Below, one piece after another: positions 1 through 11,232 of a stretch of DNA of 64,000 nucleotides. The DNA is from Linyphia triangularis (Eukaryota; Arthropoda; Arachnida; Araneae; Linyphiidae), in assembly GCA_963978545.1 (NCBI GenBank), contig OZ021725.1:12167197-12231196 (forward strand), given 5' to 3'. Within the stretch, counting starts at the first letter, position 1, and the number at the start of each line of letters is the position of its first letter. Both the position numbers and the translations under genes were made by a program. The notes beneath the pieces were generated by a model. That model saw nothing but the letters and a program-made list of their open reading frames with translations, searched no databases and was not told the DNA's origin.

Positions 1-109
1 ATATGTGACGGTAAAATTGAAAAAAAGATTTATAAGCCTGGTGTGTGTTGAAGTCTAAAAAACGTTCGAATCGGACAAATCTTTGGATTAAATCCATGAT
101 GAAGACACT

Positions 110-912
110 TCTCGCTATATATAAGGCAAAGCCCTCACTCACTCGTCACTAATTCTCCCACTTCCCACATGTCCCCAACTCTGAAAATTGGTACAAATAT
201 TAACAATGGTAAACATAGAAAAAGTCAGCTATTTCGATCTCGATTAACACACTTTAAAGGGTTGCAAAAGGGGTTAAACATTCGAAACGAGGAATTTTCG
301 AATGTCCCACTTCCCATTTGTTCACAATTCTGAAAACTGGTACAAATGTCAACAAACGTAGTAAAATTAAGCTATTCCGATCTCGATTAACCGGTGAGGA
401 GGTGGAAAAGGGGTTAAACGTTCCAAACGAGCGATATTCGAATGCCCCATCTCCCACATGGTCACAACATTGAAAATTGTTGCAAATGACAAAAAAGCTA
501 AACATAAAAAAAGTAAGCTATTCCGCTCAAGATTAACCCCTATAAAGGGGTGGAAAAGGGGTTAAACGTTCCAAACGAGTGATATCTAAAATGACCCACT
601 TCCAATGCTATCACAATTCTGATAGGTGCAAATGTTACGAAGAGCAAATATAGAAGACATTAGTTATTAAAAATTAGTTTTTAGTTAAAATTATGAAAAA
701 TATCCAAAGGGTTCTAAACGAGGGATATTCCAATATATTCTCAATTATTAATTTTGGAAAAAATATCAACAAAGGAAAGTTCCTATTTTGATAATTCAAA
801 TTGTCAGGATCGAAATGGAAGCAAGCGTCTGAAGTGTAAAATAAATGAATGTCATTTGATTACTAAAATGCATATGGTAAAATTTCGTAGCGCAGCACGG
901 GTATTCAGCTAG
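110..912 (+). mobile_element. Helitron/Helentron-like element with tandem core (copy a)
   Basis: Starts with the family 5' end (TATATATAAGGCAAAGCCC then CTCACTCAC), contains about four diverged 120-148 bp units, and ends GGGTATTCAGCTAG followed by T. The GGGCAAAGCCC hairpin at the start, the CTAG end and the lack of terminal inverted repeats fit a non-autonomous Helitron/Helentron. No Rep/helicase gene is present. The 5' boundary is approximate. Confidence 0.65.
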
Positions 913-2254
913 TTCTTTATAAGCAAACTATTTTTTTACTGTTTCCTTCTCGCGGCAAACAATTAATCTAATTCAAGAAATACTAAAACTTTAACTTAAG
1001 TAAAAGAAATGTTACAAAACTTAGAGTCTATGTTTGCAATGGACGATTCTCAAAAAGAAGGAAGAAAAATATCCTACTCTACAAACAAAATTTAAAGCAT
1101 AATAAAGCAAATTAATACTTTAATCGTTACGATGTGTGGCACGTTACGTCGAAAATAAAAGAAGTTTTAATATTTTAATTTTCAAAATCCCGGGGGGGGG
1201 GGGGGTTGCAAGTGCACCCCCTTGCACCCTCCTGGGGGCGCCCCCATGATTTTGACTTTTATCAAGGTTGGGATCACTATGCTTAATCTTCCTTTTTAAC
1301 CATTTATAAATAATCTGAATCTTCAAAACTGATGATTAAGAACGTTTTTAATACTGTTTTGATACTTTCATATCGGTTTACCTCGTGATTTTTTAAAATG
1401 AAATTTACGTTTTTTTTTTTTTTTTACTTTAACATAACAAGAATATTGGGTGAATATAGAATATTTCGTGCAATAAAACATTAATATTTAAGTTTCTTTT
1501 TCTGTTTTTGTTTGAGTTATAATTACGATTTTTCCTTTACAATTATCAGAAAAGTCAATTTTTCTTTAAGGCATACACATGAAGTACAAGTTATTTATAT
1601 ATGTTAAAATAGTTTTTTTATTAACTTCGATTTTGTTTTTGTGTGTTTGTTTGTGGTGGGCAAATCTACGGAAGGCCAATTAACCTATTTGCCGTCATTC
1701 AATAGAACTGAAACTTGGCAGATAGACTTTGTCGAAGACAAGACATTCTATCAAATTTTGGGAGGTGTCACTGAAAGTTTTCTTTTACACACGCTACAAT
1801 ATTACCGCTTCGAAGAAATAATTAACTCACTTGCCTTCATCCAATTGATCTGAAAATTGGCAAATAGATTCGTTGTAGGACTGCTAGAATTAGAATTTAT
1901 CGAAGTTTAAAGTAATTTCTTAGAAAATGATTAAATTTGCTTCATAATAATTAAAAAACCCGCAGAACTAAATTCCCAATAATGTAGCTAACAAACTCTC
2001 TCCCCCCCCCCCCCCGAAAAAAACACACCATCAAGTTTTATTTTACGAGTGTCTTTTATTTATTTTTTACTTAGGTGTTTCAGTTTAAAATTTGGTTGCG
2101 TTTTGGGATTCTGATGTGCTAAGAATCTAATTAAAGCACATGATTTAATTTCTTGTGCTTTGCTGAGCTATTTCTGGTACTATTATAAAGATACCATTAA
2201 TTTTTCTAATAAAAAAAAATGGAAGAATTTGTATTACTTACTTATGTAATATTA
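913..2254. other. Unassigned AT-rich intergenic stretch
   Basis: No conserved coding sequence is recognised. Contains a run of about 14 G near 1192-1206 and of about 14 C near 2001-2015. The 70-codon ORF at 1641-1853 resembles nothing I know. Confidence 0.4.
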
Positions 2255-5200
2255 CTAGCTGAATACCCGTGTTTCGCTACGAAATTTTACCAAGTGCATT
2301 TTAGCAATCAAAAGACATTCATGTTCTCCACACTTCAGACGTTTGATCCCGTTTCGATCCCGACCAATTGATTTATCAAAATAGGAATACCTTACTTTAT
2401 CTATGCATGCCCTTGTTGACATTTTTTCCAAAATTTATAATTGTGAATGTATTGAAAATGAGACATTTGAATATCTCTCGTTTAGAAAGTTTAACCCCCT
2501 TTTGACCCTTTTTAATTACTTAATCTTGATTGCAATAGTTTATTGTGTTTCTGTGTGCTCTTAGGTCTAGTGAGACAGTAAGATATTTCTCGTACAGTTT
2601 CAATGTAGCGTCGATTTTTCATCCTTTGAAAATTCATTAATCGATATTGGAATAACTTATTTTTTCTAAATTTGCCATTCTTAACATTTGCACCAAATAT
2701 TAGAACAGTGACTACATTGGAAGTGGGACAATCGGATATCCCTCGTTTGGAACGTTTAACCCCTTTTTGACCCTTTAAAATTGGTTAATCGGAATCGCTT
2801 ACTTTTTCTATGTTTGTCTTTGCAGACATTTATACCAAATATCAGAGTTATGACCATATGGGAAGTGGGACATTCGAATATGCCTCGTTTTTAACGTTTT
2901 GCACCTTTTTGACCCTTTAAAATTGGTTAATCGGAATCGCTTACTTTTTCTATGTTTGTCTTTGCAGACATTTATACCAAATATCAGAGTTATGACCATA
3001 TGGGAAGTGGGACATTCGAATATGCCTCGTTTGGAACGTTTAACCCCTTTTTGACCCTTTAAAATTGGTTAATCGGAATCGCTTACTTTTTCTATGTTTG
3101 TCTTTGCAGACATTTATACCAAATATCAGAGTTATGACCATATGGGAAGTGGGACATTCGAATATGCCTCGTTTTTAACGTTTTGCACCTTTTTGACCCT
3201 TTAAAATTGGTTAATCGGAATCGCTTACTTTTTCTATGTTTGTCTTTGCAGACATTTATACCAAATATCAGAGTTATGACCATATGGGAAGTGGGACATT
3301 CGAATATGCCTCGTTTGGAACGTTTAACCCCTTTTTGACCCTTTAAAATTGGTTAATCGGAATCGCTTACTTTTTCTATGTTTGTCTTTGCAGACATTTA
3401 TACCAAATATCAGAGTTATGACCATATGGGAAGTGGGACATTCGAATATGCCTCGTTTTTAACGTTTTGCACCTTTTTGACCCTTTAAAATTGGTTAATC
3501 GGAATCGCTTACTTTTTCTATGTTTGTCTTTGCAGACATTTATACCAAATATCAGAGTTATGACCATATGGGAAGTGGGACATTCGAATATGCCTCGTTT
3601 TTAACGTTTTGCACCTTTTTGACCCTTTAAAATTGGTTAATCGGAATCGCTTACTTTTTCTATGTTTGTCTTTGCAGACATTTATACCAAATATCAGAGT
3701 TATGACCATATGGGAAGTGGGACATTCGAATATGCCTCGTTTTTAACGTTTTGCACCTTTTTGACCCTTTAAAATTGGTTAATCGGAATCGCTTACTTTT
3801 TCTATGTTTGTCTTTGCAGACATTTATACCAAATATCAGAGTTATGACCATATGGGAAGTGGGACATTCGAATATGCCTCGTTTGGAACGTTTAACCCCT
3901 TTTTGACCCTTTAAAATTGGTTAATCGGAATCGCTTACTTTTTCTATGTTTGTCTTTGCAGACATTTATACCAAATATCAGAGTTATGACCATATGGGAA
4001 GTGGGACATTCGAATATGCCTCGTTTTTAACGTTTTGCACCTTTTTGACCCTTTAAAATTGGTTAATCGGAATCGCTTACTTTTTCTATGTTTGTCTTTG
4101 CAGACATTTATACCAAATATCAGAGTTATGACCATATGGGAAGTGGGACATTCGAATATGCCTCGTTTGGAACGTTTAACCCCTTTTTGACCCTTTAAAA
4201 TTGGTTAATCGGAATCGCTTACTTTTTCTATGTTTGTCTTTGCAGACATTTATACCAAATTTCAGAGTTATGACCATATGGGAAGTGGGACATTCGAATA
4301 TGCCTCGTTTGGAACGTTTTGCACCCTTTTGACCCTTTAAAATTGGCTAATCGGAATCGCTTACTTTTTCTATGTTTGTCTTTGTAGACATTTATACCAA
4401 ATGTCAGAGTTATGACCATATGGGAAGTGGGACATTCGAATATCCCTCGTTTGGAACGTTTAACCCCTTTTTGACCCTTTAAAATTGGTTAATCGGAATC
4501 GCTTACTTTTTCTATGTTTGTCTTTGTAGACATTTATACCAAATATCAGAGTTATGACAATATGGGAAGTGGGACATTCGAATATCCCTCGTTTGGAACG
4601 TTTAACCCCTTTTTGACCCTTTAAAATTGGTTAATCGGAATCGCTTACTTTTTCTATGTTTGTCTTTGCAGACATTTATACCAAATATCAGAGTTGTGAC
4701 CATATGGGAAGTGGGGCATTCGAATATGCCTCGTTTTTAACGTTTTGCACCTTTTTGACCCTTTAAAATTGGTTAATCGGAATCGCTTACTTTTTCTATG
4801 TTTGTCTTTGCAGACATTTATACCAAATATCAGAGTTATGACCATATGGGAAGTGGGACATTCGAATATGCCTCGTTTGGAACGTTTAACCCCTTTTTGA
4901 CCCTTTAAAATTGGTTAATCGGAATCGCTTACTTTTTCTATGTTTGTCTTTGCAGACATTTATACCAAATATCAGAGTTATGACCATATGGGAAGTGGGA
5001 CATTCGAATATGCCTCGTTTTTAACGTTTTGCACCTTTTTGACCCTTTAAAATTGGTTAATCGGAATCGCTTACTTTTTCTATGTTTGTCTTTGCAGACA
5101 TTTATACCAAATATCAGAGTTATGACCATATGGGAAGTGGGACATTCGAATATGCCTCGTTTGGAACGTTTAACCCCTTTTTGACCCTTTAAAATTGGTT

Positions 5201-5905
5201 AATCGGAATCGCTTACTTTTTCTATGTTTGTCTTTGCAGACATTTATACCAAATTTCAGAGTTATGACCATATGGGAAGTGGGACATTCGAATATGCCTC
5301 GTTTGGAACGTTTTGCACCCTTTTGACCCTTTAAAATTGGCTAATCGGAATCGCTTACTTTTTCTATGTTTGTCTTTGTAGACATTTATACCAAATGTCA
5401 GAGTTATGACCATATGGGAAGTGGGACATTCGAATATCCCTCGTTTGGAACGTTTAACCCCTTTTTGACCCTTTAAAATTGGTTAATCGGAATCGCTTAC
5501 TTTTTCTATGTTTGTCTTTGTAGACATTTATACCAAATATCAGAGTTATGACAATATGGGAAGTGGGACATTCGAATATCCCTCGTTTGGAACGTTTAAC
5601 CCCTTTTTGACCCTTTAAAATTGGTTAATCGGAATCGCTTACTTTTTCTATGTTTGTCTTTGCAGACATTTATACCAAATATCAGAGTTGTGACCATATG
5701 GGAAGTGGGGCATTCGAATATCCCTCGTTTGGAACGTTTTAACCCTTTTCGACCCCTTAAAGTAGATTAATTGAGATCGGAATAGTTTACTTTTTCTATG
5801 TTTACCATTGTTGATATTTGTGCCAATTTTCAGAGTTGTGACAATGTGGGAAATGCGAGAATTAGTGATGAGTGAGGGCTTTGCCTTATACATAAAGTTT
5901 CTTCG
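2255..5905 (-). mobile_element. Helitron/Helentron-like element with expanded array (copy b)
   Basis: Same family as the element at 110-912, reversed: CTAG end at 2255-2258 next to the GAATACCCGTG motif, and the TGAGTGAGGGCTTTGCC end near 5875-5893. Most of the element is the 142 bp tandem array. It carries no transposase or helicase ORF. The 5' boundary is approximate because the terminal TC is not clear here. Confidence 0.65.
2660..5800 (-). repeat. 142 bp tandem array, about 22 units
   Basis: Units start around GACATTTATACCAAATATCAG and recur every 142 bases (for example 2821 and 2963). Two main unit types alternate, one with TCGTTTTTAACGTTTTGC and one with TCGTTTGGAACGTTTAACC. A seven-unit block repeats at 994 bp spacing (4228 onward equals 5222 onward, including the rarer GTAGACATT and GGGGCATTCG variants). 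Repeated 63-codon minus-strand ORFs inside are by-products of the unit. Confidence 0.95.
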
Positions 5906-6332
5906 TAATTCTACAATATTTGCTTTTCTGTACAATTACTATTAATTGAAGTATTTGTTTAATAAAATGATGGAAGAATTTTTGTGACTTATGTGACTAT
6001 TTTTATGACTTATGTGACTATTTGTGAATACAACGATCAAACTGTAAAAGTGTCTAAAAATAATATTACAATAAATAAACCATACTAAATTATAAATCTT
6101 ATAAAGGTTTTTATAATAATCAATAATTAAAACTGAGAAGAGTAGTTTGTTTACAATTCGTTTGAAATTGTGAAATTTTTTCAAGGAAACCGAGTACAAC
6201 TTCACAAGCTTTTTTAAAACACACGTGATCGGAAAAGTTATACCTATTGTTCCAAAAGAATACAATCAACCAACAAGTTAACACACAAGATAACTACGTC
6301 ATAAAATTATTTCTTTATGTAACTAGGGCCGT

Positions 6333-6465
6333 GCCAAAGTGAGGAGAAGCTTGCCAAATCTGCAACCCTGCTCCCAAAGAATCTCCTCTCATATTGTTTA
6401 TTATAGCTTCACCCTCGTTGTAGAATCGAAGTGGCAGCGCTCAATCTATTGATTATAAGTCTATA
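6333..6465 (+). mobile_element. Truncated MITE related to the element at 56638
   Basis: Shares GTGAGGAGAA..GCCAAATCTGCAACCCTGCTCCC and the end AGTGGCAGCGCTCAATCTATTGAT..AAGTCTAT with 56638-56925. Only the right half is present. Confidence 0.6.
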
Positions 6466-6688
6466 GATTTACTGTACGGTCGCTTTTTGCGACTTTAAAA
6501 AAAAACCCACGTCGGATTAAAAATGTGTGGCAAAATCCAAAATGGCGTCAAAACACGGCGCGGCGCCGGCGTGTTGCCAAATCCAAACAGTTACTAGGGT
6601 TATTGGAAAACCTTGGTGACGGGTTACCACATTCAGCGCCGAATCGCCAAGTTTCAAAAAGTCACCAGAGGGGACCGTACAGTAAATC
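6466..6688. mobile_element. Short palindromic-ended MITE
   Basis: 223 bp with inverted ends GATTTACTGTACGGTC and GACCGTACAGTAAATC. The interior is GC-rich (GGCGCGGCGCCGGCG near 6560). No target duplication is obvious and no ORF is present. Confidence 0.65.
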
Positions 6689-7235
6689 TTAAGCAAAATA
6701 CGTAAATTGCTTCTTAAATAAGACTAAAATGTAAAACTTCGAACACGTTATTTCTTAATATTTGATTTGTTATTTTTAATTTCACTTGAAATTGCAACTA
6801 AACTGTCTTTGTAATGGTATACAGTAAAATTTTCTAGTAGTTTGTCATGCCAATTTAACCAGGAATCACGATTTAAAATCTGTTTCAATTTTAACATTCC
6901 ATGTGAACAAAAGCAAGCGATGTCAAACTTAAATGTATTTTGAGGTCACTGTCCCAAACTGTTCAGGTCTACACAAATTGCTCTAATACAGTAGAATAAA
7001 AAATGCAAACGTTGTCTTTTGTTTTAACTGATATCAAGAAAATGTATAGTATCAGTTACAATTCTTTAAAGGTTTTCTTTACCTAATGAGTGTGGAACAT
7101 CTCAAAACTACATTATAATACTAATCATTACATTTTTAATTTGACATGATTTTTTGAGAAATTTGCAGCTTTTGTTTTCATATTTTTATTAACTTAAATT
7201 AAAATTGCTAATTTGGGGATAGTTATTATACTGGT

Positions 7236-8142
7236 AAAAAAAAACTAGATGTGTGGAGCATCGGACAACTTTCAATTACAGACCAGTATGGCGATAATAT
7301 TTTTTTGCGATAATTCTTGTATGAGTCTTAAAAAAAAGTCGTCACCAAAACTATGATTTTGGCTATATACTTTTTGATAATCCTTATATTATCCTTTATT
7401 ATAAGTGAAACTGAGGGGAGAAGAAAAAACGATGGTTGATGAGGTATGCTCATGGAAAGAGAACTCTGTGTTAAAGGCATTCGTTTTTAAACTTTTCACG
7501 CCATCAAAGCATTTTGACATGAATTTCAGAGGTCGGGATGTTTATAACACCTTAAGAGACATTACCACAGCGATTTTGAAAAAATCGTTAGAGCCGTTTT
7601 TACTGGAAACTGGATTTTTTCAATGGTAACTACCCACGTTAAGCTGAAGGTCCCGGCCTGGTTAGCCATTATTGTGCAAAAGTATAGGTCGTTGAGCGAA
7701 CAAACAAACAACAACTTTTTACGCCATTAAAACCTTTTTACGTGAATTTTGGTAGGTGGGGATGTTTAGAACACCTGAAGAGGCATTAAATCGTTGGAAC
7801 TGTTTTTTAGCAATCATTGAAAAACATGATTTTTTCAATTGCAGCTACCTTATGCGCATGCGCGATTTTGAAGAAAACCTTAATGGTAGGTCCCATGGCC
7901 ACCAGTAACCCACATACAAAATTTGAACATCGTAGGTCAATTTGTTCGGGAGTTGCGCTGACCACAGACACACATATAGACCGACATTTTTGATAGATAA
8001 CTTTTTTGAAATCAGCGTGTTCCAAAACGTGGAAAAATGCAAAAAAAAATCAATTTTTTTAAAATCTTTTTTTGACCGAATGCTATACTTTCATTACCCT
8101 ATGTATAATAAATACATATGGGTAATTGAAGTTAAAAAGTGA
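7236..8142 (-). mobile_element. About 0.9 kb interspersed repeat (copy A)
   Basis: Related to 26385-27197 and 36699-37960. Shared marks are the palindrome around ACCCTATGT..ACATATGGGTAAT at one end, the TTTAGCAATTGCT and CTTAAGGTGTTCTAAACATCCC blocks, and the TGTGGAGCATCGGACAACTTTCAATTAC end. ORFs at 7405-7629 and 7807-8042 are readings of this repeat. Superfamily unknown. Confidence 0.6.
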
Positions 8143-8214
8143 AGATTACTGGCATACTAAATGCTGTTCATTTCATCAACCATTCAAATTACTACGATTA
8201 TAAAACATACTTGT

Positions 8215-8824
8215 AACATTATTCGGATTATTTTTTATAGAATGTGAGAGGAAGTTAGTAGATTACGAATGTGCTGATCTGCTGTGGCAAAAATGTTTGA
8301 AACTGGTCAAATATCGATTTTGAATGAGTCGAACTAAACCCGATTGCCAAATACGTCATACTTTCCAAATAATGGGTGGTTTTTTTTTTCTAAGTAGTAA
8401 ACTCTGCTCTTTAATTTTCAATTGAAAAGATTGCAGACGATGCAGAAAGACTGGCGATGTCTTTCAAAAGTGAGCCAAGTTGGCGCTATCAGTTTTGTTA
8501 ACCAGTGACGTAATATTTATTCCCAACTTGGCTCGCTTTTAACAGATGGGAATATTATTCGCCATCAAGATGAAATCGTCTGCAACCTTCGTTATTGAAT
8601 CTTAAAGATAGGTGGGTTAATAAATAAAACTCACTATTTGATAAGTTATGCCATATTTGGCAATCGAGTTCAATTCATTCCAAGTCGAGTTTTGGCCATT
8701 TTTGCCCCGACAGATCAGTACTAATAAACTAATTCATAATCTACTACTTTTTCATTACTTTCTATAAAAAATAATTGAAAATGATGTTAGATAGGGTAAC
8801 TAAATTGCAGTTGCCTCTATCAAT
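8215..8824. mobile_element. Fold-back TA-target MITE, diverged copy
   Basis: Same family as 40149-40805: arms with TAGATTACGAAT..GTCTGC..GGCAAAAATG..GAAACTGGTCAAA and a centre with AGCCAAGTTGGCG, TGACGTAATATTTATT and CCAACTTGGCT. The ends are worn (GCAGTTGCCTCT), so boundaries are approximate. Confidence 0.6.
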
Positions 8825-8912
8825 CAGTCCTTAGAATCTTTCTTTGAAATGATACTAAAGGCCGCCATTGCACACGAGTCCCATGAAATATGAAATGTAA
8901 CTGCTTATAGAC

Positions 8913-9089
8913 TAGAGATCGGAAATATCGATCAAAATAAATATCGATACTATATCGTTGCATAGAAAAAAATATCGATACATGATTTTTATTCTTTGAT
9001 TTTCAATTTTCCCAGGAACGAAGTTTTTCGGGACAAATTTCTACTTTTCATGAATTCATGCCAAAATGGTTTTATTAAATAAATTGTAC
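8913..9089 (+). mobile_element. 5' fragment of the hAT-like element seen at 49196
   Basis: Begins TAGAGATCGGAAATATCGAT and follows the 49196 copy through the TTTTCGGGACAAATTTCTA block; cut off by the inverted-repeat element that starts about 9090. Confidence 0.6.
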
Positions 9090-9881
9090 CCCCAAAAAAA
9101 CACTTTTGAAAAGTAGAAGAACCACCAACCTCAAAAACACAAAAAACTTTCTTGCAATAAAAAAATCATAAACATGATGAAAATTTTCAGCCACAAATAC
9201 AGTGATATAAAAAAGGGCCAACCTCTGATTAGAACTCTCGGTTGGGACTCGCTTAAGAATGTCTGCTTACTTAGTTTATTTTTAAAATTTAAGTTCCGCT
9301 CCCATAAAAATTTACGCTGCTTGAGGTTGGCGTCCGTCATAGGAATATTAACAATGCTTGCGTTTAAAGTAATTTATGGCAGATTACACGAATATTCGAG
9401 TCCATGATTTCATTTGGATAGGTAGGAAATACAAAGTGATTTAAATCTTCATGTTCATGTAACTTTCAAAATAGTATAGAGAAACTGTGCTCAAACGCTT
9501 GCATTTGAATATATTTATTAAGAATTTTTTAAGTAGGAAACTGAAGTGTTTGTGGTAAGCTTTTGTTTGGTTGATACATACATTTTGGAAAGTTTTTATT
9601 GTCTGGGGGCTTTAAAGGTTAGTAATTAAGACGGGCGCCAACCTCAAGCAGCGTAAATTTTTATGGGAGCGGAACTTACATTTTAAAAATAAACTAAGTA
9701 AGCAGACATTCTTAAGCGAGTCACAACCGAGAGTTCTAATCAGAGGTTGGCCCTTTTTTATATAACTGTATTTGTGGCTGAAAATTTTCATCATGTTTAT
9801 GATTTTTTTATTGCAAGACATTTTTTTGTGTTTTTGAGGTTGGTGGTTCTCATACTTTTCAAAAGTGTTTTTTTTGGGGGA
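9090..9881. mobile_element. Long-inverted-repeat element
   Basis: Arms of about 250 bp (9090-9336 and 9634-9881) are near-perfect reverse complements; both carry CACTTTTGAAAAGT, the CATGATGAAAATTTTCAGCC block and GACTCGCTTAAGAATGTCTG. They are separated by about 300 bp of unique sequence. ORFs at 9131-9407 and 9612-9938 are mirrored readings of the arms. Superfamily not determined. Confidence 0.75.
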
Positions 9882-9961
9882 TATCAGAACTTTTTTTTTA
9901 ACACTGGCGACTTCTATTTTTTGAATTTGTCCGTTTAATCGTTTTTCTATATATCACCTAT

Positions 9962-10365
9962 AGTACACCTGGTACCAGGAATATTCATAATTCTTCAAAC
10001 TGAGTTCGACGATACCTTACATGCAATAATTATCTTTAAAATTGATAAACCGGAAGTGGTACCAATAGCATACCTGGTACTTTAAACATTCATAATTCGT
10101 CAAAACAAAAGTCCAACATGCCATATTTATCTTGGAATTTGATAAACTGAAAGTGGTACTACCTATGTTATACCTGGTACCTTAAACATTCATAATTTTT
10201 TAAGACAAGCCCAACGACACCCAACATGCCCTATTTATCTTCAAAATTGATAAGCCAAAAGTATAGCACCACCCATGGTACACTTGGTACCATGAATATT
10301 CATAATTCTTCAAGTTGAGTTCAATGATCTTACATGCTAAAATCTACTTGAAAATTTACAAATTG
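9962..10365 (+). repeat. Degenerate tandem repeat, about 105 bp x 4
   Basis: Four units each with CCTGGTAC..(A)TATTCATAATTCTTCAA..TGATAA..AAGTGGTA, starting near 9967, 10073, 10177 and 10286. Divergence between units is high, so the expansion is old. Confidence 0.7.
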
Positions 10366-10370
10366 GTTGA

Positions 10371-10672
10371 ATGCGGACGGCAGTAAGCATCAAAATCGAC
10401 CACGAACGAGTAATAGAAACTTGTGTATGGCAACTCAACCCCCAAAACTTAATGAAATACGTTGCCATTGACAAAGAGCCTGTCTGCCAAGTTTCAGCTC
10501 GTTTGGTTAGTTTGTACGCACAACGACCTATTTTAAGGCATAATAACGACTAATCAGTCCGGGACCCACAGCTTAACGTGGATTCCGAATCACAACGAAC
10601 ATCCACACCTAAACCAGGAATCAAATCCGGCACCTTTAACATACAAGGCCAGAGCGTTCATACCATTGAAAA
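10371..10672 (-). mobile_element. tRNA-Ala-like SINE family copy
   Basis: On the minus strand a tRNA-like head (GCTCTGGCCTTGTATG..GGTGCCGGATTTGATTCC) is followed by TGTGGATGTTCGTTGTGATTC..ACGTTAAGCTGTGGGTCCCGG. The same arrangement occurs near 52545-52700 and 55160-55325, where the anticodon position reads TGC. The body is shared with the 0.9 kb repeat at 7236-8142. Confidence 0.55.
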
Positions 10673-10679
10673 TTTATTC

Positions 10680-11232
10680 TAATAAATTGTTACAAATAAA
10701 TATTACAAGTTTTTTACAGTCTAAATATTGCAATATAAATTATTTTTATTATACCAAGCATTATTTTGGTTCACATATAATAACCCATTGATATCTGACA
10801 AAATTTTAAATATTTTCTTAACAACAATTTTAAAATTCACTATGAAATTACAATTTTGAGGATATATGATTCTACGATTTCATTCTACAACAGAGATCAT
10901 TCTCAACACATCTTTAAAAACGAACGACATTTGTGCAAATTCCATTAGCCAATCGCAATGCGTGGTTCATTTAGTCCTCTGTAATGAATTGACTGTGACG
11001 TCAGCTCGCATAACCTCCACATTTATACTTTGTATTTAGCCCATAGTATCTTGCAACAAAATGTGATTGTTTTCATTTTTCAATGGAGATTTCCCGAAAT
11101 TAAAATGTTTTTGAAAGTTAACTCTCTCTATATTATCATACAGTTCAAATAACACATGCAACTTGAAGAACAAATATTTCTCTTTAATTCTGTCTCTTCA
11201 CAAATTAAATTATTTCAATTTTAAAGATGTTA
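10680..11232. other. Unassigned intergenic stretch
   Basis: AT-rich sequence; no coding, RNA or clear repeat feature seen. Confidence 0.4.

Noticed and set aside
2808..5413. Ten near-identical 63-codon minus-strand ORFs (MVITLIFGINVC..)
   Set aside because: They recur with the 142 bp array, overlap each other, and exist only because the unit pair lacks stops in that frame. No signal for a protein family.
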